A stretch of DNA of 64,000 nucleotides from positions 2,616,465-2,680,464 of the forward strand of contig NW_004454207.1 of the NCBI RefSeq assembly GCF_000283155.1, read 5' to 3'. The DNA comes from Ceratotherium simum simum. Its lineage: Eukaryota; Chordata; Mammalia; Perissodactyla; Rhinocerotidae. Below the pieces are notes generated by a model. It searched no databases and was not told where the DNA came from. It saw nothing but the letters and a program-made list of their open reading frames with translations. The position numbers and the translations under genes were made by a program. Of this stretch, positions 10,246-20,646 are shown in pieces (the stretch's first letter is position 1; every line of letters starts with the position of its first letter).

Positions 10246-13200
10246 GAGCTGAAAAAAACTAATAAAATAGTTTTATCTGAAGACATATAATGTTTACTAT
10301 AAAAAGATGCACTAGTTGGTTTTTTTCCCCTCTCTGTGAAATCCTTAAAATGTTCATGGTGGTTAGAAACTTTGCTTAGACCATTTTTAAACAATAGCAG
10401 CCTCGGGTTCTGGGGGACTAGGAAGACTCCTAACTGAGGTCAGACCCTGGCAGATAAGTTTCAGGGGGCTCCGGGCCAAGCCTCAGAATCACAGAATAAC
10501 CACAATAGAAGAGGAATGCTGAGGTCAGTTAGCTCAACTCCCACAGTTTGTAGAAGAGAAAGTCAAGGTTTAGGAGAGTTCAGTCAGTAGCCCTGCATCA
10601 GACAGCGTGGCTGACTCCTGATCCGGCTTTCAGTTCACAGGATGCTAACCCCCAGAATGAATAAACATGAGAAGTCAGACTAATCCTGGTCTTCCTCTAA
10701 CTTGTTGCAAGATGAAAACCACTTAACCTCACTTCCTCACTCTTGCCATCTGTCCTTCTAACTCCTCAGATTGCACCCATATGTCTCTTATAAGCTTGCA
10801 AAGTCTTGAAGATAAAAACACAGTCTGCAAATCACAAAGTTAGAAACACCTTGGTAAATGTGTTTTCCCATTAGTAATCATAGCTCTACAACCAGAGAAC
10901 CATTCTGGTGGGAATCTAAAATGGATCTAAAATCAGGAGAATTCAGCTAAATCCGGGCTCAAGTCCTGCCACAAAAATGATACATCCAAGGATACATTTT
11001 GTCACTTCAAAGGGTTGCGTGTTCAAGCTTTGGTTTGAAGGGCGGATAGGCAGCATTACCTTTAGGCCTGACTAGCTCTTGTCCCACAACCTCTTTTTCT
11101 TTCTCACCGTGGGTTTCCCCAACAGCAGAAAGTGCTGTGCTCAGGAGATATGCACGGCTTTTGAGACATAGCAGTAGAGGAATTTGGTTCCTAATTGGAT
11201 AGAAATGGTGTCTGACATGGTGCCTTACATAGAGTAGAGTCCCGACAATGTTTGTTGAATGACTACATGAGCATATAATTCTTTATTGTGAAGGTAAAGC
11301 TCAGCATGCCTTTAAATTTATAGATTCATAAACTACCCTAACATAGCATTGCTGGGCATCACATGCAATTCATAAGAAATATACCAACTGAAAAGTCTCT
11401 TTCTTTTTTTCCCTCAAGTTGGTCCCACTCAAACTGTAAATATCTTTTTTTAGTGTTTGGAAATTTTTCTTCTGAAAACTCTAAATAGCACAATATCAAA
11501 ACATTACAGTGCCAAGAATCCTTTAGCTGAAAAGGAAATTGAACAAGATGCAGAAACACATTATACCAAGTGCATTTGTTGTAACTGTATGAGAACTCGA
11601 AGATGATTGGTCAAGGTGAAGTTTGAATCTTGGTTTGAAATTGCCTCTCTGATCTCTGCTTTCTCCTCACGAAACGGGAGTTTTTATATGTCCTTTCAGC
11701 TTCATTGTCAGGGCTTGGTGATGTGGTGTGAACAGTGTGTCGACCTCAGCAGCTGGCACACACATACATGATAAAAGGCAGCTGTTATAAAAACAAAAAC
11801 ACAAATGATTGTCTGATGACTGTTTAACGTGAATTCTACATTTTTCATTTTAACAGAAAGTGGTGATTTACTGAGAGAATAGAATACCTGTGCATACAAA
11901 ATCAAACATTCTCATTTTTACCATAATTAGCTCACTAATTGAGCATCCAAATTTACCCAGTGTATTTGTATGTGTAATTAGCTATGATTCATTACCAAAG
12001 CTGGGCCTGTTTCATGGTGTATTATGCTATTTTACAAATCGAATTACTGAAAGACACGTCTTTAGGCAATCATTTCCAAAAAAGCAAACGAAACAAAATA
12101 ACATGGATTATTTGTACCATAAGAAAAAATAGACCCGGCTCAATGCTGAATGAACTCTTACATTTAAAAATAATGCTAGTCAAAGCTAAGACCTCAGCTT
12201 TGGTCTGAAGCAGGTAGTTCCCAATGGTTTGAAAGGGGAAATTTCCACACCTAAGGAAATTTCCATTGGAATAAAGGAATATTTCACATTTCAATCATCT
12301 TCTCAAGAATATCTTCTAAGTTTGGAAGCCTCAAAGGTATTATTTCTCTTTAAATAACAAATTTAGAAAGGCCTAGTTCATTGAGTCAATTTTTTTCCCT
12401 CACCTGCTTGATCAGAGCCCAACTTTCTCACTGCAGTTCATCTTCCCTCTGGCATGGATCTTGGAATGCAAATTTGCTGGTATGTCTCAGTTCCAGGCTT
12501 CTGCTGCAGCCCGCGTAGAGAACCAAGAGAAATCTTGTCTGGCATATAGCATTCCAAGGACCAGCTGGGGTGGGGCTCAACCCTTGAGCATAGGACAGGG
12601 ACAGTCCCATCCTGGCTGTGCCTGTTCCCAGGAGAGACAAATGAGCTTCATGTTCTCACTGGGGTTTCTGATTCAAGGGGACAGAACTTCTGAGAAAATG
12701 GACTGTGTAGGAGTCCTCCTGCAGCTCTGCTTCCCACAGCCTTCCTCTGACACCATCCCCTTCCTTCTGGGATACTTTTCCCACTTCAACCCTTCTTGTA
12801 GAGCCCCAAGTCCTCCTGGTCTCTCCTTGTCCCCTTGTCAAAAATCTGATCTTTCGAAAAACTACTATTTATGATCTTTTAATGTGAATCTTCCATGGGA
12901 TTTTAAGAAAGTTCAGAGCCTTGATTTATTCAGCAAATATTTATCTTGCACTCACTATGTGGCAGGTATCATAATGATTGAGTACATGTAAAGATGAACA
13001 AGGTTCTGGATGGGTTCACCAGCTAGGAGAGATGTGTGAGTTGACGTGGAGACTTCTGGAAACGCAGTATAGCGGTGAGGCTGAGAGCAAGTTCTGTATC
13101 TGAATTGCCTGGGTCTCACCTTAGGCAAGTTCAATAACCTCTGCATTTCACTTTCCTCATTGTAAATGAACCTGTCTCTTAGAACTGGGATGAGGATGAA

Positions 13201-13382
13201 GTAACTTGCTAGATGTCATTGGTTGAAATTAGCGGTATGTGAACGGACTTGCAGGCTTTGCTTACAGGTAATATATTGTTTACAGGTAATGTAATTTCTT
13301 CTAATATTTGGTAGTCTTGGACTGAATTTTCTCAGAGTTAATTCCTTGCATGAATTTAACATAGCCTAAGATTTTGTCTAGA

Positions 13383-13580
13383 CCAGAGGTTTGCAAACTA
13401 CAGCCCGTGGGCCAAATCTGTCTGGCAACCTGTTTTTGTAAGGCTTCTGAACTAAGAATGCTTTTTATAATTTTAATTTGTTACATTCTAAATGGTTATT
13501 TAAGTGCCCACATAATATCCTCAATTTTTTCTAAAATATTTACTATCTGGCCCTTTACAGAAAAAATTTGCCAACCCCTA
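13383..13580. mobile_element. hAT-type non-autonomous DNA element
   Basis: AGAGGTTTGCAAACTACAGC...GGGCCAAATCTG at one end and AAAATATTTACTATCTGG-CCCTTTACAG-TTTGCCAACCCCTA at the other; same family as 6,485. Confidence 0.75.
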
Positions 13581-13584
13581 GTCT

Positions 13585-13805
13585 AGACCAATACTGTCTA
13601 ATAGAACTTTCTACAATGACGAAAAATGTTCTATATCTGCCTGCTCACATACAGTAGCCATGAGCCTAATGTGACTTCTGAACACTTGAAATATGATTAG
13701 TGTGACTGAGAAACTGAATTTTTAAATTGCATTTAATTTTAATTAATTTGAATTTAAATAGCCACATGTCACTGGTGGCCATTGTATTAGACAGAGCAGC
13801 TCTAG
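13585..13805. mobile_element. Palindromic DNA transposon relic
   Basis: Ends are inverted copies: TACTGTCTAATAGAAC near 13,590 and TGTATTAGACAGAGCA near 13,783; the interior has AATTTTAATTAATTTGAATTTAAATAGCCACATG. It directly abuts the previous element. Family not named. Confidence 0.6.
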
Positions 13806-14289
13806 ACAATTTTAAGTCTAAAGATTCTGTATTCTGTCAATGTTCCTCTCTCTCAACTTAATCAACTCCCCAGAGGCTGTATGAGTCAAGGGGAAGGCAG
13901 CACTCATAATCAGATTCTTTGCCCTGGACTGGCTTTCATTGTCTGCTAGAATATGCTTAATGCAAAGTGCTTGAAAAATGCATGTGTGCATACACTTCTG
14001 TCCTCTTAAAGCTGCTACTTTGACTCTCTCCATTGCATCTGCTTTAGTTTGGAGTAAAACAGTTGGCTTTTTCAACCCCGCCAGGCCCCAAATTAAGGAA
14101 GTCTTAATCAATTTTAAAGTTCAGGCTGCAAGCAGGGAAAACCTCACTTAGCCACGGTGTATTTCCTTCCATCCTTGCTTGCAGACGGGCTAACTTCAGC
14201 CCCCAGCTCTCATAAGACTGCTAAAAACAGTGAGAAGCCATCAACAAACATCATCAATATGAAAATTGCCAAACCATTTTCCCTAAGAG

Positions 14290-14572
14290 TAAAGTCACAG
14301 TTGGCATTCTGGGGGTCGAATGTACGGTGTGGTGACTGTAGTTCACAATACTGTATTGTATATTTGAAAATTGCTAAGAGAGGAAATCTTAAAAGTTCTC
14401 ATCACACAAAAAAATTGTAACTATGTGAGATGATGGATGTTAACTAGACTTACTGTAATCCTTTCACAATATATACATATATCAAATCATGTCCTACACC
14501 TTAAATTAATACAATGTTATATGTCAATTATGTCTCAATAAAACTGGAAAAAAAAAGAAAACAAAACGAAAG
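14290..14572 (+). mobile_element. L1 LINE 3' end with A-tail
   Basis: Sense L1 end: GATGATGGATGTTAACTAG, TTTCACAATATATACATATA, CCTACACCTTAAATTAATAC, TCTCAATAAAACTGG, then an A-rich tail. Confidence 0.85.
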
Positions 14573-14789
14573 TCATAGCTGGCAGGTGTTCTGCCTTCTG
14601 AGATAGCACAGGTGATAGTTGTATCAAGTGTTTTGTGATGGCATTACATGAGTCTCCAGCTTTCCAGCCTCCAATATCTGAGTCTTTCTTGCCCACAGCC
14701 TAATGACATCAATGTCACGTATTTTAGGTTCTCTCACGGGCAGCAATTTATTTCCAAGTTCAAATTCTACACTGGCTAAAATTAGGTTT

Positions 14790-15250
14790 GCATTTGTGCA
14801 ATAGAAAATCCAATCAACAGTGGCTTAGCATAACAATTTTATGATTTCTCATAAACTCCTGGAGCTCAGCAGTTCAGAGCCATTATTTACACTGTGTTCA
14901 GTGAGGTCATGCAAGGATCTGGATACTCTGGATCATCTACCTTGTTGCTCCACCATCCCTAGCATGTTTTCCTCATTTGCATCATCCAAGATGGCTTACT
15001 ACAATATTCGTATTACAAGAAGCCAGATGGACGTAGACAGGAGGAAGAGGAACAGCCCCACCATTTAAGGACATGTCCCGGAAATTACACATCTCACTTC
15101 CTCTCACATCACATTGGCTTTGACTTAGTCACATGCATGTTTAGCTGCAAGGGACTCTGGGAAATATAATCTTTCTTCAGAGTGGCATATGCCCAACTAT
15201 AAATGGAGATTCTATCACTATGAGATGAGAGAAAGGGGAAAAAGATATTG
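14790..15250. repeat. Old LTR-like dispersed repeat, family unassigned
   Basis: Segments such as TCATCCAAGATGGCTTACTA and CACTTCCTCTCACATCACATTGGC resemble a dispersed mammalian LTR I cannot name. No internal genes. Confidence 0.35.
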
Positions 15251-15394
15251 GGAGATATATAACATCTCTGGACTCTGTGAGGATAACAGAAAGAACTAGT
15301 TGGGAGTATCAGAAAATACCCCTTGGAATAAGAACAACATACAGTTAAGCTACACATATACAAGTGCCAACATCTTGTCTGGAAAGAACTAATG

Positions 15395-15525
15395 GTCTTT
15401 CCACATTGTATCTTAAATCTGTATATTTTTTCTATCCTCTACTAGATTTTGAGCTTTTTAAGGGCGGAGACTGTGTGTCTGCTGCCCCTAGTAGGTATTC
15501 AATACATATTTGTTAAATGAAAGAA
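15395..15525 (+). mobile_element. L2 LINE 3' end
   Basis: ACTAGATTTTGAGC, AAGGGCGGAGACTGTGTGTC and GTAGGTATTCAATACATATTTGTT follow the L2 tail. Confidence 0.65.
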
Positions 15526-16247
15526 TGAATACGCATCAGTGGAATTCCGATTTTTTAAATAAATTCTTTCTCACCAGGCACTTGGTACAAATCCTAGCTA
15601 AGGACTTGTTGGGGAATTTTCTGGTCCAGGTCCATTGTCTTGGTTCAGAAGGGTTGTCTGTGTCTTTGATGTATTGTTGTTTCCATGTCCGTCATTCTCT
15701 TATAGGGGGGTCTTCTCCTGAGCACAGTGCCTGCCTCAGAAGGGTACATGGGTAGTGAACTACTGAGCCAGAACTAGGACCCAGTTCTTCCAACCCTCAA
15801 TCCAGAATTCTTTTCACAAGCTCATGTGTAACCAGTGTAGTAGGAGATGAGAGGAGGGAGTGTTACTTCTGTCTGGGTTGATCCCAGAAAGCTTCTTGAG
15901 GAAGATGAATTTGAACCGGGCCCTATAAAAGCAGAGCTTCTTAAACATCCCCCCCACCCCCCAAGGAATCCTTGGGCAAATAGAAGAGACAGAATGTGAC
16001 CCCTGGGGAGTCTAGGAGTATAGCCTGAAGGAACCTACTCCAAAGAGAAATTTCTTTTAAGTATTTTGCTTTACTTCATTCATCCATGCATTCTTTCTTT
16101 CATTCATATATTTAGCAAACATAATGGAACACCAATTAAGTGCCAGGCATTGTTTTACATGAGGACACACAAAGCCCTGCTCTCTTGGAGCTTACATTCT
16201 CATGCAGAATAGACAATAAACAAATAAGCATTTAAATCATAAGCATT

Positions 16248-16476
16248 GGGCCGGCCCTGTGGCTTGGTGGTTAAGTGCGCGCGCTGCGATGCTGGTGGCC
16301 CGGGTTCGGATCCCGGGTGCGCATCGAGGCACCACTTCTCCGTTCATCCTGAGGCCGAGTCCCACATACAGCAACTAGAAGGATGCACAGCTACGACACA
16401 CAACTATCCACTGGGGCTTTGGGGGGAAAAAATAAAATAAATAAAATCTTTAAAAAAAATAAATAAATAAATAAAT
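16248..16476 (+). mobile_element. ERE-type SINE, full length
   Basis: Starts GGGCCGGCCCTGTGGC and has a tRNA-like B box (GGTTCGGATCC), an ACTAGAAGGATG segment and a (TAAA)n tail. It is flanked by the perfect 13-base duplication AAATCATAAGCAT at 16234-16246 and 16477-16489. It interrupts an older dispersed repeat (16,075-16,560). Confidence 0.93.
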
Positions 16477-16559
16477 AAATCATAAGCATATAAATTATCA
16501 GCAAGATAATTTCTTATTGTGCTAAGGGTTATGAAGGAAATAAAACAGGATAGTCTAAT

Positions 16560-17380
16560 ACAGAGTACATACATCTCTCTGTGCCTCAGTTAACTCACCT
16601 ATAAAATGGACATAATAATAGATTCTAGGTCTGCAATTCCAAAATCCGAAAACTTAAAGTTGTGTTCTAATTCAGTTGATGGCAAGCATGACATGATGTG
16701 AACTCATTTGGAGGCGAATCTTGACCTAAACTGAATGAGCTAGTTCTTCCGTTTTTTTTTTTTTTTCTGGTGAGGAAGATTGTCCCTGAGCTAACATCTG
16801 TTGCTAATCTTCCTCTTTTTGCTTGAGCAAGATTGTCCCTGAGCTAACATCTGTGCCCATCTTCCTTTATTTTGTATGTGGGATGCCGCCACAGCATGGC
16901 TTGATGAGCAGTGCACAGGTCCACGCCCAGGATCTGCACCCACGAACCCCGGGCTGTTGAAGCGGAGCACGCGAACTTAACCACTATGCCACTGGGCTGA
17001 CCTCTTCCTTTTTTGTTTTTTTTTTAATCCTACTTAGAGTGGACAATCCTATGCTTCACTGTACAAATCCAAATCTGTGTGTTTAATTACGGGATGCTGC
17101 CCCAGGCCCCAGTAGGAGTATTACATAATATGGGGTACATGCATCTCCTTCTATATGGGGTACACACATCATATTACCTTTTAAAATCTGAAAAATTCTG
17201 AATTCCAAAACACATCTAGTCCCAAAGGTTTCGGACAGGGATTGAGGACCTGTAGTGCCCCCCTCATGCTGTTGTTATGAAGATTAAATGAGTCAATATA
17301 TGTAAAGCACTGAAAATGATGCCTGGCATATGGTAAGTACTCCCTAATTTAACTACTGTGACTGTCATTATCACTATTAT
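16560..17380 (+). repeat. MIR relic split by a DNA element carrying a SINE
   Basis: MIR sequence at 16,565-16,635 (CTCTGTGCCTCAGTTAACTC, AAATGGACATAATAATAG) resumes at 17,268-17,380 (TATGAAGATTAAATGAG). The gap holds a DNA-type element with inverted ends (AATTCCAAAATCCG near 16,636; TCGGACAGGGATTGAGG near 17,230) that itself carries a SINE. Three layers of insertion are visible. Confidence 0.65.
16752..17002 (-). mobile_element. ERE-type SINE
   Basis: Minus copy with T-run, two tail units (CCTGAGCTAACATCTG), and reversed tRNA-like end (GAACTTAACCACTATGCCA). Flanking CTTCC-TTTT repeats form an imperfect target-site duplication. Confidence 0.88.
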
Positions 17381-17382
17381 TA

Positions 17383-17840
17383 TATGGGAGGGTATTTAGA
17401 TAAGTTGGTCATAGAAGGCCTCTCTGAGGATGTGTCACTTAAGCAGACAACTAAAGGATGAGAATGACCTGGCTGTGGGAAGAAGAAGAAAATGATAATT
17501 TCAGGAAGAGGGAACAGCAAGTGCCAAGATTGGCTCAAATGCAGAACAGAAAACAGGCCAGATGTCTGATGTGTGGTCAAAGAAGGGGAACGATGGTTCA
17601 AGGTCAGAGAGGTAGGCTGGAGCAAAACATGCATGATATAGGCCATGGTAAAGACTGGATTTCATTCAAAGTGTAATCGGACGTCCTTGTGGGTGATCTG
17701 ATCCATATTTATAAAGAATGCTCTGATGCTGTTTGATGAATGAATTGTAGAGGAGAAGGGAGACCAGTTTGAAGTCTAGTGCAGTCTTCCAGGTGAGACC
17801 TAACAGCTATTGGAGAAGGGAGGGGGGAGTAGACAAGGAG
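17383..17840 (+). repeat. Old dispersed repeat, family unassigned
   Basis: Matches a frequent mammalian pattern: AGAAGGCCTCTCTGAGGATG, AGGAAGAGGGAACAGCAAGTG, ATGATATAGGCCATGGTAAAGA, GTGATCTGATC. Further copies of this family lie near 18,860-19,290, 32,130-32,700, 40,200-40,790 and 45,800-45,965. Not coding. Confidence 0.5.
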
Positions 17841-20084
17841 AAAAGAGGACAGGTGCAAGAAAAAGTTTAGAAACAAGGGAGAAAAAAGACTTTCTGATTA
17901 ATTTTTAATTCTAATTTATAATATGTCCATGTGCAGAGGCTAAAAGTTTCACAGTCATTGTCTCAGATGTGTTAAGGTTAGTGGTTTGCTGGACCCAGCA
18001 CATACAGGCTCGCCAGAGCAATTCTGCACATCTCTCCCCAATTCTGCATTCAGTGACATCACACTGGCAGCTCAAAATTGGCCAGGGAGGGCCATTTACA
18101 CTATAGGAATTGGCAAATGCTACAAATCAAAACTTAAATCAGAGATTTGATGGGCAGGGGCAGAGGGGAGGCAATTGTTAAACATTTACCTGCACATCAC
18201 TGTTATTTTTTTCTATAACTAAACTTCCTTCATCTTAGAGTCTCCATTTCCTCTGATCACAAAAATACTTAAACTGGGCATATCCTTGAAAACGCAGTTT
18301 GATGATTGCTATCTCAATCACTTCATGTTTTTAACTCTGTTAATTTAGGAATCCCCCCACTTCTTCCCAGATCTCATCTAGGTTAATGGGAATGGGCTTG
18401 GAAGAGGGCACCTGGTTCATGATTTGTCCTTTGTCCATTTTGGCCCCCTCTGGAATGTAACTCACCTCTCTGGTCCACTAAGAACATCACTGTTAGCAGC
18501 TTTATTATTTCCTTTTGATAGTGGCATTCATGAGCCCATCATGACAGCTAGAAGCATATCTGGGGATGAGGTCCAGGGTCTGGGGTCCTATTATCAGAGA
18601 CCATACAAAGAAATCACTCTACATCTCTCCTTTCTCTCTTCTAAAGCCCTTCCCCCCATCTTGACTTAACCCCTCCTGCCTAGGTGGTGAACATTTTTCC
18701 TAAATCTTTGAGTAAGATTGATGCTCAAGGAACATATGCTGTATTTATCTAAGGGCTTCCCATACTCCCTGGCATATTGCCATATCTTCCCAGGGATCTG
18801 AGTGCTCCAGATTGAGAAGTATATCCTTAGAGGGTAACTCAAATTCTGGTGGGTGGAAATGGTAGGGAAGAGTACTCCAGTGGGGGGACTTGCAGGTCAG
18901 GAAACTGCACGCTGGGCTTGGGTTTAGTGATTAGAGAAGCCAGTAGGGGAGTTGTATCAGGTAAGCCTAGACAAGTATATAGGGGACCAATTATGGAAGA
19001 CTTTGGATGTTATGATAGAAAGTTAGGGCTCCGTCTGGAAAAGAGAAAAAGAAAACCATTTTAAAGATTTCAGAGCAATATAATCTAATTAACGTTTGGG
19101 AAGACTGATGGATAGGGTGGATTAGAAGAGCGAGAGTCTGGGGCAAGGATGAGGCCTTGGAGCAGACCAAGTGTGGAATAATCTTGACTGAGACTGTGTC
19201 AGCTAAAATGGCAAAGCAAGAAAGAGGTCATGAGGGGCAATGAAGGAGGTCAGCTGGACTCAGCGAATGGTCTTGATAATGGTGAGAAGGAGACAGGGTG
19301 GTGAAAGAGAAAAAAAAAAGACAATGTTGTACTGCTAACTCCAACAAACTTTAGGTAAAGATGTCTGACAAAGCTCTTTGAAATCCTTCTGAACCATCTT
19401 GCATCAGAGAAAAAGAAAGCTTACGGAAATTTTGCTTATTTACCTCCTGTTAAATGAATTAAGAGAAATATGCATTTGGTCTATTAGATTTATCAAAATG
19501 ATTCGATGCTTCAGTCAATTGGGAGAACAAAAGCACTAGTTGAGAAAGAAGCCTGTTGTAGAGACACAGGCTGGATCATTCCATGGATAAGCACCAGTGA
19601 AACTAAAACCAGTGTTCTGGAGTAAAATGTTGATAGAAATCCTGAAACTTGAGAACAAGTCCATGGTTAAACTACCCTCTAAGGAAGGGCAAGTTCAAGT
19701 TAATATAGTGATTAATAAAGCTCTACAGTACGTCCCCTATTCCCTTTTAAGGTCTTCCACCTGAAGGTCCAAGTGTCTCTCATGCTCAAGAATCACCATT
19801 AAGGGTAGGTTCCCATATGTCCCAGTTTGCTTGAGAGAGTCTTGGTTTACGCCTATAGTCTTGACATAATTATTAGCAGCTCCTCCCTCCTTTCACTCCC
19901 ATAAGTAGGCTGTTTGATCAATTTGGGGTCACCTTGGCAGTGCCCTGACTCTCTACTGTCTCCTTTCCAAATTTATGTAATGTAAACGCAGTGTGTAGGG
20001 AAAATGTTTACCCACAAATCATCTTGGAGATGATGTCCAAAAACAACCCAAGAGGAAAGCCAGCTTATGGGATGGCAGTGCCAA

Positions 20085-20235
20085 AATGGCAGCAGTTGGG
20101 TGATCTTGGGCAAATCAGCTAATATCGCTACGTCTTAATCTGTAAAATGGTGATAATGGATTTCCTGTGTTTCTCTACTTAGAATATTAAGAGGCTCGAA
20201 TATTGTGAAAGACTCCTGTAACGTGTACCAGAGCA
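20085..20235 (+). repeat. MIR SINE relic
   Basis: GGTGATCTTGGGCAAATCAG, TCTGTAAAATGGTGATAATG and ATTAAGAGGCTCGAATA follow MIR; it ends about 400 bases before the TLR7 coding exon. Confidence 0.75.
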
Positions 20236-20646
20236 GGCTTAGCAAGCAAACATTAATTGCACTAAAGTCTTAATGTGTTTTTCTTCCCAGATGTATTTGC
20301 ATTTTAACTTTCCTTCACCCCCCAAAATTTCAGGCATTGGTAGCTAATTGATGGCTCTTCCATTGTGGCATTCTAAATAACGGTAAATAGGAAAATGCTG
20401 CTTCTACCACCTTAAAAGCCAAGTAACTGAGAAGCAAAGATGCTAAAAACTAAATATGTAACTAAATTATTAGGAGCCTCAGTAACTGACTAATACAGTG
20501 ATGGGGTGGGGGTTGCTGTTTAGACAGTTGAGAACAAGACTTGAATTGTTTATTTTAAAATGTAGCAAAAGAGAGGCAGCAAATGGGAATTTGCAATTCT
20601 GATTCTCGATACATTTTGGACTGGTAATTTGTTCTTATACTTTCAG

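Larger units (their letters stand above)
3900..20646 (+). other. TLR7 intron 2 (16.7 kb)
   Basis: Runs from GTAAGA after the isolated ATG to TTTCAG before exon 3. It holds old interspersed repeats listed separately (MIR, L1, L2, hAT-type DNA elements, LTR relic, two SINEs). Between them, notably 6,790-8,100, 10,250-13,380 and 19,290-20,080, I see no coding exon, RNA gene or other supported feature; open frames there are short and show no protein family. Confidence 0.8.

Noticed and set aside
12461..12874. 137-codon open frame in the TLR7 intron
   Set aside because: Overlapped by open frames on the other strand, no domain, no splice context; length is within chance for GC-richer sequence.
16248..16330. 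tRNA-like A and B boxes
   Set aside because: They belong to the head of a SINE with target-site duplications, not a functional tRNA gene.
20629..20646. Open frame extending TLR7 upstream to a TTG at 20629
   Set aside because: This is intron sequence before the TTTCAG acceptor; TLR7 uses the ATG at the end of exon 2, giving 1,050 residues.
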